NCBI GenBank assembly: GCA_035528375.1 | Contig: DATKYS010000069.1 | Coordinates: 1 to 23,041, forward strand | Direction: 5' to 3' | DNA: 23,041 bases | Origin: a bacterium | GTDB lineage: Bacteria; RBG-13-66-14 | In this document: positions 1-7,769 of the stretch, in pieces | Numbering within the stretch: position 1 is the first letter of the stretch | Layout of the letters: each line of letters starts with the position of its first letter | Notes under the pieces: model-generated | Told to the model about the DNA's origin: nothing | Seen by the model: only the letters and a program-made list of their open reading frames with translations | Databases searched by the model: none | Made by a program: the position numbers and the translations under genes

Positions 1-2
1 AA

Positions 3-116
3 AGAAGCCCCTCACCCTGGCCCGTAGGCGAGCCTCCCCCCAGATGGGGGAGGGGATAAAAGAAGCCCCTCACCCTGGCCCGTAGGCGAGCCTCCCCCCA
101 AAGGGGGGAGGGGATA
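3..116. repeat. 58-bp tandem repeat, two copies, each with a C/G-rich hairpin
   Basis: Two copies with a 58-bp period (about 3-58 and 61-116) differ at only a few bases in the hairpin loop. Each copy ends in an inverted repeat of the form CCTCCCCC / GGGGGAGG. The window begins inside the array, so more copies may lie to the left. Related C-run/G-run palindromes occur at 2733-2791, which suggests a dispersed intergenic repeat family. The second copy ends about 14 bp before the start of the next gene. Confidence 0.85.
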
Positions 117-130
117 GAAGGAATGCAGCC

Positions 131-1408
131 ATGCCGAAAAAAAGCGTCTTTCTGCTCGTTATCCTGGCCCTAAGCGCGGCCGCCGCGGAGCCCACCATCG
201 CCGTCGTGGACTTCGAGGCGGTGAACTGCGACCCCGGCCTGGCCCGCGGGGTCTCGGAGTTGGTGCGCGCCGGCGTGGTCGGCATCGAGGGCCTGCGCGT
301 CATCGAACGGGCCCAGCTCGCCCGCATCGCCGAGGAGCAGGCCCTGGCGCTCTCGGGGATGGTGGACGAATCCGACGCCGTGGAGGCGGGTCACCTGGCC
401 GGGGCGGACCTCGTCGCCCTCGGCAGCGTCACCGAGATTGACGGCGCCTATGTCATCCAACTGCGCGTGGTGGACGTGGAGACGGGCGAGGTGCTGCTGG
501 GCGTCTCGGACACGGCGGGCTACGAGGGCTGGATTCCGGGGAAGGTCCGGGGGCTGGTGGAGAGCCTGGCCGACGCCGCCGGGATTCTGAAGTCCCAGCT
601 CCGCACCACCCCCGACGAGTACCTCCTGGGCTACTCCGGCTCCGGCGCCATCGTCTTCCACCTCGCCGGGGACATCCACTACCTCGATCTGGCCACGGGC
701 GTGGGGAGGCGGCTGACCGAGGACGGACTGAGCTGGCAGTCGGCCATCTCCCCCGACGGGCGGCGCCTGGCCTTCAGCTCCCGCCGCGACGGCGACCTCG
801 AAATTTACGTCATGAACCTGGCCACCGGGGAGACGACGAAGCTGACCGACAACGCGGCCGACGACGACGCCCCGAGCTGGGACCCCGACGGGGAGCGCAT
901 CGCCTTCCACTCCGTCCGCGACGGCAACTGGGAAATCTACGCCGTGGACGTGGATACCAGGGAGACCGAGCGCCTGACGAACGACCCCGCCGTGGACGCC
1001 TACCCCGCCTGGAGCCCCGACGGGAAATACATCGCCTTCGACTCCATGCGCACGTCCTACACCGGCGGCTACGAGGTGTACGTCATGGAGGCCGACGGGG
1101 AGGAGCCGACGCGCCTGGGCGCGGGGTTCAATCCCGAGTGGTCCCCCGACGGGGGGAAGATAGTCTTCGTCCGCCAGGGCGACACCGGCGGCGACCTCTA
1201 CCTCGCCGACCCCGACGGCAAAAACGTGGAGCGCCTGACCTACGATGGCGGCGCCAAGCGCTTCCCCTGCTTCACCGGCGACGGCGAGACCGTCATCTAC
1301 GACGACACCCACACCGACATCTTCGCCCTTGATCGGGCGACCGGCGACGTGTACCGGGTGACCTGGAACGGCTGCGTGGTGCCCACCTGGGGCCCGGCGG
1401 CGGACTGA
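131..1408 (+). CDS. Secreted TolB-like beta-propeller protein with CsgG/FlgO-like N-terminal domain
   Basis: The 425-residue product starts with a short Lys-rich segment, a hydrophobic core (about residues 6-19) and a small-residue cleavage region, so export across the inner membrane is likely. Residues about 20-155 resemble the CsgG/FlgO-type fold seen in many envelope proteins (IAVVDFEA, VIERAQLARI, GADLVALGSV, V.D.ETGEV). Residues about 165-425 are PD40/WD40-like TolB repeats with recurring SPDG..IAF.S.RDG..EIYV motifs, giving about six blades. The ATG is preceded by AGAAGGA at good spacing. Such CsgG-TolB fusions are common in candidate-phylum genomes, usually with unknown partners. A role as a periplasmic scaffold or ligand binder is inferred. 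No catalytic residues are apparent. Confidence 0.85.
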   Translation: MPKKSVFLLVILALSAAAAEPTIAVVDFEAVNCDPGLARGVSELVRAGVVGIEGLRVIERAQLARIAEEQALALSGMVDESDAVEAGHLAGADLVALGSVTEIDGAYVIQLRVVDVETGEVLLGVSDTAGYEGWIPGKVRGLVESLADAAGILKSQLRTTPDEYLLGYSGSGAIVFHLAGDIHYLDLATGVGRRLTEDGLSWQSAISPDGRRLAFSSRRDGDLEIYVMNLATGETTKLTDNAADDDAPSWDPDGERIAFHSVRDGNWEIYAVDVDTRETERLTNDPAVDAYPAWSPDGKYIAFDSMRTSYTGGYEVYVMEADGEEPTRLGAGFNPEWSPDGGKIVFVRQGDTGGDLYLADPDGKNVERLTYDGGAKRFPCFTGDGETVIYDDTHTDIFALDRATGDVYRVTWNGCVVPTWGPAAD

Positions 1409-1566
1409 CGGCCCTCCACGAGCGCGACCGGCGCCCGGAGGAAACCGTCAGCGGTGACTTCGAGAAGCCGGGCTTCACCCCCGGCAACCGCAGGGCTGAG
1501 GGCGTCATCTCCCGCCGCCCTTCGGGGGGAAATTTCCCGGGCTGCGCCGATTCTGCAACCCCCGCC

Positions 1567-1595
1567 GACCTGCTCCATCTTTCCCGGAGCAGGTC
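1567..1595. repeat. Perfect 10-bp inverted repeat with 9-nt loop
   Basis: GACCTGCTCC (1567-1576) and GGAGCAGGTC (1586-1595) are exact reverse complements separated by nine bases. There is no T-run after it on either strand, so it is not a classic terminator. It lies about 40 bp upstream of the extended -10 element of the next gene. It could be an operator or an RNA hairpin at the end of the preceding transcript. Confidence 0.6.
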
Positions 1596-1632
1596 CGGGA
1601 CCTCTGTGCGGAAATGTTATGTAAGCCTCGTC

Positions 1633-1641
1633 TGTTATAAT
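1633..1641 (+). promoter_or_regulatory. Extended -10 promoter for the 318-residue TPR-like protein
   Basis: The sequence TGTTATAAT is a consensus -10 hexamer with an upstream TGn extension. No good -35 hexamer is visible at 16-18 bp upstream, as is common for extended -10 promoters. It lies about 42 bp before the GTG start of the gene. Confidence 0.6.
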
Positions 1642-1682
1642 TTGTTTCGGTTGGGCAAGCCGTACAAACGAAAGGTGAAACC

Positions 1683-2639
1683 GTGCGCAAGATCACCGTT
1701 ATCTGCCTTCTGATCGCCTTCGCCGCCCTGGCCGACGTTGACCCCGACGCGGAAATCACCACCACCGACCCGGACGTCCCAGGTGAGGAGGGGACCGTTC
1801 TATCGTCGGAGGTCCGCGCCCAGCTCGAAGAGAGCGCGGACAGCTACCTCCAAGTGGCGGAGGAAAATCTGCACAGCCCGGACATCGCCGGCGAGATGCT
1901 TTTCAAGGCCGGGGAGTGCTACGAGAAGCTGGGGGATTGGACCAAGGCCCGGGAGATATTCACGCTCTACAATCAGCGGTACAGGGAGACGGGTGTCCCG
2001 GACCTGGTGGTGGAGTCCTACTACCGCGCCGGCCACGCCGCGTTGAAGCTGGGCGACGTGGATACCGGCCGCGATCTCCTCTTCGAGTGCACCAAGGTGT
2101 ACGAAGACTTCAGCACGAGGCCCGGCATCGAAGTGAACTTCGACATCCCGGCCAAGGCCTACGTGGAGATAGGCGACCTCCTCTTCGACGACTACGCGGC
2201 GATCACCCTCGAGGGCGACCTGATGGACCTGGACCCCCTGGTGCAGACGGCGACGAAGAAGTACGGGCTGATGAACGAGTTGACCGAGATCTACGGCCGT
2301 GCCGCCAGGGCCTCCGATCTTGAGGTGAACTTCTCAGCCCGCTACAAGGCCGGATTGGTGTACGAGCAGTTCTACCGCACCGTCAGCCAGATGAAGCTCA
2401 GTTTCGCCACCCTGGACCAGCTCATGGAGGAGAACCCGGATGAAGCCGCCGAGCTCGAGGAAACCGTCATGGAGCAGTTGGCCGAGTTCAAATCGCAGAT
2501 GAACACCTGGGCGGCGGAAAAAGGTCTCGACAAGGCGATCCAGGTGTACGAGTTCATCATCCGCAGCGCCGAGGAGCGCGGCGAGACAAACCAGTGGGTG
2601 CAGATGGCCGAGGAACGCCTGGCGGACCTTATTCCGTAG
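1683..2639 (+). CDS. Secreted TPR-like protein
   Basis: The 318-residue product has an N-terminal signal peptide (MRKITVICLLIAFAALA, then acidic residues). The mature protein is acidic and helical. Residues about 45-140 hold TPR-like helix pairs (AGEMLFKAGECYEKLGDW, YYRAGHAALKLGDVDTG), and the C-terminal half has further long helices. The start is GTG, chosen because AAAGGTG sits just upstream and the signal peptide follows directly. It probably acts in the periplasm or outer membrane as a protein-interaction scaffold, distantly like BamD or YbgF-type proteins, but no specific family is recognised. It has its own extended -10 promoter and is not obviously in an operon with the gene before it. 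Confidence 0.8.
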   Translation: MRKITVICLLIAFAALADVDPDAEITTTDPDVPGEEGTVLSSEVRAQLEESADSYLQVAEENLHSPDIAGEMLFKAGECYEKLGDWTKAREIFTLYNQRYRETGVPDLVVESYYRAGHAALKLGDVDTGRDLLFECTKVYEDFSTRPGIEVNFDIPAKAYVEIGDLLFDDYAAITLEGDLMDLDPLVQTATKKYGLMNELTEIYGRAARASDLEVNFSARYKAGLVYEQFYRTVSQMKLSFATLDQLMEENPDEAAELEETVMEQLAEFKSQMNTWAAEKGLDKAIQVYEFIIRSAEERGETNQWVQMAEERLADLIP

Positions 2640-2732
2640 ACCTACTACATCACATCGGGAAGTGCCCAGGTGGATTAAGCCCCCGCCTTTCGGGGAGAGG
2701 CTTGCCCAAGGGCCGGTGTGATGGGTGATGTC

Positions 2733-2791
2733 CCCTCCCCCCTCTGGGGGGAGGGATAGGGTGGGGGGTGTAGCTCCTCCCCCCTCTGGGG
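2733..2791. repeat. Dispersed C/G palindromic repeat cluster upstream of apeA-like gene
   Basis: Positions 2733-2755 form a perfect 10-bp inverted repeat (CCCTCCCCCC, loop TCT, GGGGGGAGGG). A second partial copy of the same motif (TCCCCCCTCTGGGG) starts 42 bp later, at 2778. The motif resembles the hairpins at positions 3-116. The 245-bp gap from 2640 to 2884 holds these repeats and no gene that can be supported. Confidence 0.7.
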
Positions 2792-2884
2792 AGAAGTTCT
2801 CGCCTGAGGACATGAGGAAAGTACACCTCGTAATCTTCGAGCCGTAGCGCGTCACTGGCCGCAAGGAGAAGGGGAAGGATTAAC

Positions 2885-4237
2885 ATGGAAACAAAAGAAT
2901 TGAAGGGATCATGGTGGTTACCCGGTAACCCAGATAGAAGATTTTATGGCACATTAAATTTCGATAATACTAGTGGTTGCTATCTCGAAATTGTTGGTTC
3001 TTTATCAACAGAAGATATTGTTGAAATAATTCTTGGATACTCGACATCAGGTGATGAAGTAACTCTGTATAATTCTATTCGTACTCAATCAACATGGTCT
3101 TTTCCAGGTACATCTACAGAAAAATATATATCTAATATACTATTTTTAGGAACACATTTTAAACAAAAAGAAGATATTACATTTAAAGAGATTCGCATAT
3201 CTTGTACATTGTTAGGCGAATGGTTACAAGAAAGTGGATTTATCATAAAAAGAGATAACCAAGAAAAAAAGATTTTCATTGAATATACATCTATGGAACC
3301 ACATGTTTTTACATTTAACGATTATTCAATTTCCTTTTATCAAAGTCCAGATATTAAATACAATATTGCCACCAAGGCACCTAAAATAACAGATAAATAC
3401 TTTATTAAATTTATTTATTCAGAAGAAAAATCTTATAATATAATATTGGAAAATATTAATTCTATGATGAATTTTCTTTCACTTGCTACACGCGAGGAAA
3501 TATCTGAAACATCGTTAGAAGGAATAACTGATACCGTTTCAAAAGTAGCAAGCGGCGGCATAATATACAAACCAACAATTAAAATAATATATAAAAGCAC
3601 CAGAAAAACGGATATGCCAGAGCAAATAAACACTAATCAAATGTTATTTGGATATCAAGAAATAAAAACAAATTTCACAGACATATATTCTAATTGGTTA
3701 CATATTATAGACAAATTAACAACATTGTACAGTCTTTATTTCGGTACTAGTTACAATCCGAGAATGTATATAGAGAATGTATTCTTGAATTATGTTATTG
3801 CTTTAGAAACATATCATCGGCAAGTATTTAAAAATGAAGAAATTAGTATAGATGAGCACAATGTTCGTATACGTGAAATAGTTACCAATACTCCGCATGA
3901 GTATTCTAGTTGGTTAGAAAGCAAGTTACAGTATTCAAATGAGCCGACCTTGAGAAAACGGTTACAAAAGTTATTTCAAATTAACAACTCAATATTAAAA
4001 TACACTACTACAACTAAAAATAAATTTATAAACAACGTTGTCAATACAAGGAACTACCTTGTACATCGTGATGCCTACTTAGAAAAAAAAGCTCTAAGAG
4101 ATGGGGAGTTAATCTATCTAAATTCGAAATTAAAGAGCTTAGTCGAAATGTGCTTATTACGTGAGTTAGGATTCAATTATAATCAAATTAAATCGATTTG
4201 TGATAAGCCCTTTGTCTACATGCAACTAGAGATATAA
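2885..4237 (+). CDS. apeA: ApeA-type HEPN anti-phage defence protein
   Basis: The 450-residue product matches the ApeA layout. Residues about 5-180 look like the ApeA N-terminal domain (KGSWWLPGNPDRRFYGTLNF, with beta-rich sequence after it). The C-terminal region (about 290-440) is a helical HEPN domain with an R-x4-H ribonuclease motif, RNYLVH, at residues 389-394. ApeA proteins are known abortive-infection factors whose HEPN domain is needed for phage defence, presumably by RNA cleavage. The gene is strikingly AT-rich (ATA, AGA and TTA codons are common), whereas both neighbours are very GC-rich, so recent horizontal transfer is likely. The start has AGGAGAAGGGGAAGGA upstream. The stop lies only 13 bp before the next start codon, so the two genes are probably co-transcribed. 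Family call is by motif and architecture, not by alignment. Confidence 0.85.
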   Translation: METKELKGSWWLPGNPDRRFYGTLNFDNTSGCYLEIVGSLSTEDIVEIILGYSTSGDEVTLYNSIRTQSTWSFPGTSTEKYISNILFLGTHFKQKEDITFKEIRISCTLLGEWLQESGFIIKRDNQEKKIFIEYTSMEPHVFTFNDYSISFYQSPDIKYNIATKAPKITDKYFIKFIYSEEKSYNIILENINSMMNFLSLATREEISETSLEGITDTVSKVASGGIIYKPTIKIIYKSTRKTDMPEQINTNQMLFGYQEIKTNFTDIYSNWLHIIDKLTTLYSLYFGTSYNPRMYIENVFLNYVIALETYHRQVFKNEEISIDEHNVRIREIVTNTPHEYSSWLESKLQYSNEPTLRKRLQKLFQINNSILKYTTTTKNKFINNVVNTRNYLVHRDAYLEKKALRDGELIYLNSKLKSLVEMCLLRELGFNYNQIKSICDKPFVYMQLEI

Positions 4238-4250
4238 CACAAGGAAAACG

Positions 4251-5696
4251 ATGGAGCAGAAGCGGTACATCGTGCGGGTGGACGGGGCGCCGGAGCCGGC
4301 CCGACCCGCGCGCAAGATTCTGAAAATGCTCGACCTGGGCGAGCTGGCGCCCACGAACGAGGTCTACGACATGTCCGCCTTCGACTGGCGGCCGCTGGCC
4401 GACGTCGAGCCCTTCAAGAGCCACCTCGAGCGCGAGGCGGAGCTGACGTCCCTCGGCCCCGAGGAATTCGCCAGGAAGAAGCGCATCCGCCAGCCGGGGC
4501 GCTACATCCTGATCGGCGTCGGCATCCTCGTCGGGGTGGCGGTCATCGCCTTCGCCATGGCCGAGCTCTTCGGCGTCTTCGCCCGGGGGATAGGCGGGAT
4601 TCCCGAGGTGCCGACGGGGCAGGCGGCGCTCGTGTGGAAGTTCCAGGAGGGCGACTCCCTGACCAGCTCGCCGTTCTTTTACGAGGGGAAGGTTTACTTC
4701 GGGTCCGAGGACGGCTACCTGTACTGCGTGGACGCCGGAACCGGCCACGGGCTGTGGAAGCACTCGACGGGCGGTCCCGTCATCGGCGAGGTCCTGGCGG
4801 CCGACGGCCGGGTGTACGTGGGGAGCTGCGACGACGCCCTGTGGTGCTTCGACGCGCTGACGGGGAAGCGGCTGTGGCGCTTCGGCACCGGGCACTACGT
4901 GGGCGGCGGGGTGACCTGCGCGGACGGGCGGGTGTACTTCGGTTCCTACGACCACGACGTGTACTGCCTGGACGCCGCGAGCGGGGAGGAGGTCTGGCGC
5001 TACGAGACCGGCGGCTGGGTCTTCTCGACGCCCTTCGTGGCCGGGGGGAGGGTGTTCGTCGGGTCGCTGGACGGGTGGCTCTACTGCCTGGACGCCGCCA
5101 CCGGCGCGCCGGTGTGGAAGTTCGAAACCCAGGGGGAGGTTTACAGCTCGCCCTACGTTTGGGAGGGGAAGGTCTATTTCGGCTCCGACGACACCTGGCT
5201 GCGGTGCCTGGACGTGGGGACGGGGCGGGCGCTGTGGCGCTACCGCGACCCCGACTACTGGAACTGCATCCGGTCGCGGATCGTGGTGTTCGACGGGCGG
5301 GTGTACTTCGGCTGCCTGAACCACATCGTTTACTGCGTGGACGCGGCGACGGGGATGGAGCGCTGGCGGCACAAGACGACGAACACGGTGGAGGCCGGGG
5401 GCGTGGTGGCGGGGAAGCTGACCGACGGGCGGGCGTTCTGGGTCTCGCAGCCGGCGCGCTGGCTCGAGTCCGGCGACTGGCCGGAGAAGCCCGAGGCGGC
5501 CGAGGCCGTGCTCTACATCGGCAGCGCCAACGGGAGCCTGTACTGCCTGAACGCGGCGGACGGGAAGGTGGTCTGGGCCTACGCGGCCAAGCGGCACATT
5601 TTATCCGACCCGGCCTGCGGCGGGGGGATGGCTTATTTTGCGAGCGACGACGGGTATCTGTACGCTGTGAAATCCGCCGCCCAGGATGGGGATTAG
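4251..5696 (+). CDS. Membrane-anchored PQQ-like (BamB-type) beta-propeller with GYF_2-like N-terminus
   Basis: The 481-residue product has three parts. Residues 5-58 resemble a GYF_2 domain (RYIVRVDG, KMLDLGELAPTNEV, FDWRPLADV). A basic stretch (RKKRIRQPGR) and one membrane helix (about 85-107) follow, which places the N-terminus in the cytosol. Residues about 127-477 form an eight-bladed PQQ-type propeller outside the membrane, with repeats such as VYFGS.DG.LYCLDAATG..VW. The blades are very regular: a Cys recurs at 159, 199, 239, 279 and 319, exactly 40 residues apart, and again at 362 and 432. Propellers of this type act as binding scaffolds, and no enzyme function is implied. AAGGA precedes the ATG. 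The foreign apeA gene ends just 13 bp upstream, so apeA has landed directly in front of this gene. Confidence 0.85.
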   Translation: MEQKRYIVRVDGAPEPARPARKILKMLDLGELAPTNEVYDMSAFDWRPLADVEPFKSHLEREAELTSLGPEEFARKKRIRQPGRYILIGVGILVGVAVIAFAMAELFGVFARGIGGIPEVPTGQAALVWKFQEGDSLTSSPFFYEGKVYFGSEDGYLYCVDAGTGHGLWKHSTGGPVIGEVLAADGRVYVGSCDDALWCFDALTGKRLWRFGTGHYVGGGVTCADGRVYFGSYDHDVYCLDAASGEEVWRYETGGWVFSTPFVAGGRVFVGSLDGWLYCLDAATGAPVWKFETQGEVYSSPYVWEGKVYFGSDDTWLRCLDVGTGRALWRYRDPDYWNCIRSRIVVFDGRVYFGCLNHIVYCVDAATGMERWRHKTTNTVEAGGVVAGKLTDGRAFWVSQPARWLESGDWPEKPEAAEAVLYIGSANGSLYCLNAADGKVVWAYAAKRHILSDPACGGGMAYFASDDGYLYAVKSAAQDGD

Positions 5697-5862
5697 GAGC
5701 TAGGGCGACGGCGATCGGGGGGAGTCCCTTCGCGGGCGACGACGGGTATCGGTGCGCGGCGAGGTCCCACCCGGAGTGCGGGGGGTGCGGGGGGCGGTAA
5801 TAGCCATTCCGGGGCGGTGGTTCAGATAATTAAAAGATGACTAATATTTATTAACCCGCCAC

Positions 5863-5891
5863 TTGATTTAATTAATAAATTAGGCTACAAT
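5863..5891 (+). promoter_or_regulatory. Sigma-70-type promoter upstream of the small membrane protein/CDF pair
   Basis: TTGATT (5863-5868), a 17-bp AT-rich spacer, and TACAAT (5886-5891) make a near-consensus promoter inside a locally AT-rich patch (about 5820-5895) of an otherwise GC-rich region. Transcription would start near 5898, about 60 bp before the first codon of the next gene. Confidence 0.7.
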
Positions 5892-5956
5892 ACTTCACGA
5901 AATCCACCGGGCGGGGGGACCGCGGACGGTCGCCCCCGGGCCGGAATGAAACGAAC

Positions 5957-6532
5957 GTGAGGTGCGACGTGGACGAGAAGGAAAAAGACCCCGCGACCGA
6001 CGTCGGCCAGGCCGTCGGGGCGGGCGTGAAGGCGATGCGTAAGGGCCTCGCCGCGGGGATGCGGGGGATGCGCACCGGCCTCCGCGAGATGCACCGGGGG
6101 ATGGACGAGGGCCGCAAACATCGGTGCGGCCCGGACAACGAACACCACGGTCACCGGGCGGAGGAGGCGGGGATGGACGACGAGCAGAGGAACGGCTGGT
6201 GGTTTAACTTTACCGAAGGGGTGAACATCAGCCTGGACCTCTCGGGGCTCCTCTTCGGATTCTTGAGCCTGGGGCTGGGCGTGGGCGCCTTCTTCCTGTA
6301 TCTGATCCCCTTCGTCCTGGTCCTCTCCTGGCCCTTCGCCATCGCCGGGCTCATCGTGGGGCTGGTGGCGGTTTTTAATTTCCGGGCGGGCTGGTTCCGC
6401 GGGTTCCTGCCCGGCCTGGTGGGACTGGGCCTCTCCGGTGCGGTGCTCTGGTTCCACATCATGAACCTCATCTGGACCACGGGGACCCTGGACTACATGC
6501 TGGGCCTCTGGGGTCCGCCTCCGGGCTTATAA
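5957..6532 (+). CDS. Three-helix membrane protein with His-rich cytosolic segment
   Basis: The product is 191 residues from a GTG start (a second GTG lies at 5969). Residues 1-85 are polar and charged, with a Met/Gly/Arg-rich stretch (about 27-50) and a His-rich patch at about 54-66 (KHRCGPDNEHHGH). Three hydrophobic segments follow at about 97-118, 119-140 and 147-168. No family is recognised. The stop is three bases before the start of a zinc-type CDF transporter, so the two genes are almost certainly translated together. The His/Cys patch suggests metal binding, but this is inference from context. A consensus promoter lies about 60 bp upstream. Confidence 0.75.
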   Translation: MRCDVDEKEKDPATDVGQAVGAGVKAMRKGLAAGMRGMRTGLREMHRGMDEGRKHRCGPDNEHHGHRAEEAGMDDEQRNGWWFNFTEGVNISLDLSGLLFGFLSLGLGVGAFFLYLIPFVLVLSWPFAIAGLIVGLVAVFNFRAGWFRGFLPGLVGLGLSGAVLWFHIMNLIWTTGTLDYMLGLWGPPPGL

Positions 6533-6535
6533 CGG

Positions 6536-7684
6536 ATGGACGTCGCCGCCGAGAGCCGCGCCAAAAGGCGAGTCACCTGGCTCGGGGCCGGGGTCAACCT
6601 GATCCTGACCGGGACCAAGCTCGCCGCCGGCATCCTCGGCCGCTCGGCGGCCATGGTCTCCGACTCCGTCCATTCGTTCTCCGACCTGGTCTCAGACGCC
6701 GTCGTCCTTCTGGGCATCCGACTGTCGGACCGGCCCGCCGACGAGGGGCACCCCTTCGGCCACGGCCGTTTCGAGACCCTGGCGGCATTCATCCTGGGGC
6801 TCATCCTCATCGGCGCCGGCGTCCTTTTGGGCTGGGAGGGGCTGGAGAAGATCCGCCACCCCGAGCCCGCCGTCCCCACCTGGCTCGCCGCGGGCGCGGC
6901 CCTCCTCTCGATCGTGGTCAAGGAGGCGCTCTTCCGCTGGACGCGCGCCGTGGCCCGCAGCACGGGGTCCAAAGCCGTCGAGGCCAACGCCTGGCACCAC
7001 CGCTCCGACGCCCTCTCCAGCCTGGTGGCCCTCGCCGCCATCATCGGGGCCATCCTCCTCCCGCGGTGGAACTTCCTCGACCCCGTGGGCTCGATCATCG
7101 TGGCGCTGATGATCGCGGGGGTGGGCTTCAAGGTGATTCTGGACGCCGCCCGGGAGCTCACCGATTCCGGCGTCGAGCGCGAGCTCCGGGAGCGGATGGG
7201 CGAGCTGACCGCCGGGGTGCGGGGGGTCGGGGACGTCCGCCGCATCTGCGCCCGGCACATGGGCAACCTCACCGTGGTGGACCTGGTCGTCGCCGTGGAC
7301 CCGGAGATGGACGTGTTCCAGGCGCACCGCATCACCGAGCACATCGAGGCCAACCTGCACAAGCACCTGCCGCGCGTGGGCCGCGTCTTCGTCCACGTCG
7401 AGCCCCTGACCGAGCCGGAGCTCCTGGACGGCCGGCGCAACGCCGAAATCCGCCGCGCCGTGGAGGAGTCCTGCCGCTCCATTCCGGGACTGGTCGGCTT
7501 CCACGACCTCCGGCTCCACCGCCGCGCCACGGGCGTGGCCCTGGACATCCACGTCGAGCTCGACGGCGGCCTCCCCCTCGCCGACGCCCACCGGGTGGCC
7601 GACGAGGTCAGGCTCTGCCTCGAAGGGCTGGAAGGCGTGGACGAGGTCCTGGTCCACCTGGACTCCGAGAGGGACGAAGACTGA
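6536..7684 (+). CDS. Cation diffusion facilitator (zinc-type) with two C-terminal domains
   Basis: The 382-residue product has the six-helix CDF core with both metal-site motifs: H46-x3-D50 in helix 2 (SDSVHSFSD) and H154-x3-D158 in helix 5 (WHHRSD). It also has the loop motif GHPFGHGRFE (71-80). The HxxxD pairs are typical of zinc exporters, which use the proton gradient to move the metal out of the cytosol. After the core there are two copies of the cytosolic dimerisation domain, about 205-290 and 296-376. Both carry the pattern of a beta strand, then AHR(I/V), then a strand ending in V.VH(V/L). Most CDF proteins have only one such domain and are near 300 residues. The gene follows the His-rich membrane protein after three bases. 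Confidence 0.9.
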   Translation: MDVAAESRAKRRVTWLGAGVNLILTGTKLAAGILGRSAAMVSDSVHSFSDLVSDAVVLLGIRLSDRPADEGHPFGHGRFETLAAFILGLILIGAGVLLGWEGLEKIRHPEPAVPTWLAAGAALLSIVVKEALFRWTRAVARSTGSKAVEANAWHHRSDALSSLVALAAIIGAILLPRWNFLDPVGSIIVALMIAGVGFKVILDAARELTDSGVERELRERMGELTAGVRGVGDVRRICARHMGNLTVVDLVVAVDPEMDVFQAHRITEHIEANLHKHLPRVGRVFVHVEPLTEPELLDGRRNAEIRRAVEESCRSIPGLVGFHDLRLHRRATGVALDIHVELDGGLPLADAHRVADEVRLCLEGLEGVDEVLVHLDSERDED

Positions 7685-7689
7685 CCCGG

Positions 7690-7734
7690 GCCCCGTGACG
7701 GGCGATCGGCGCGGCTCACCCGGGCCGTTTTTTT
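7690..7734 (+). terminator. Possible terminator after the CDF gene
   Basis: A GC-rich stretch with short inverted repeats (two copies of CCCGGG and a GCCC/GGGC hairpin) ends in a run of seven T. The stem is not clean, so this is a weak call. It lies directly after the CDF stop codon and overlaps the promoter of the following gene. Confidence 0.35.
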
Positions 7735-7742
7735 GCTATACT
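7734..7742 (+). promoter_or_regulatory. Extended -10 promoter for the FxLYD-like gene
   Basis: TGCTATACT is a near-consensus -10 hexamer with a TGn extension, directly after the T-run and 28 bp before the ATG. No good -35 is seen. Confidence 0.55.
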
Positions 7743-7769
7743 TCCCCAACGTAGAAGGGGAGGTTCCCC

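Noticed and set aside
170-1312. Long minus-strand open frame (380 codons) opposite the CsgG/TolB-like gene
   Set aside because: High GC opens long antisense frames. The plus-strand frame has a signal peptide, a ribosome-binding site and repeat motifs; the antisense frame has none.
5735-5760. Short copy of a propeller-blade sequence (GCGACGACGGGTATC) after the PQQ gene
   Set aside because: Only about 15 bases match the last blade; too short to claim a degraded blade.
7690-7734. Strong terminator after the CDF gene
   Set aside because: The T-run is clear but the preceding stem is not clean, so only a low-confidence feature is kept.
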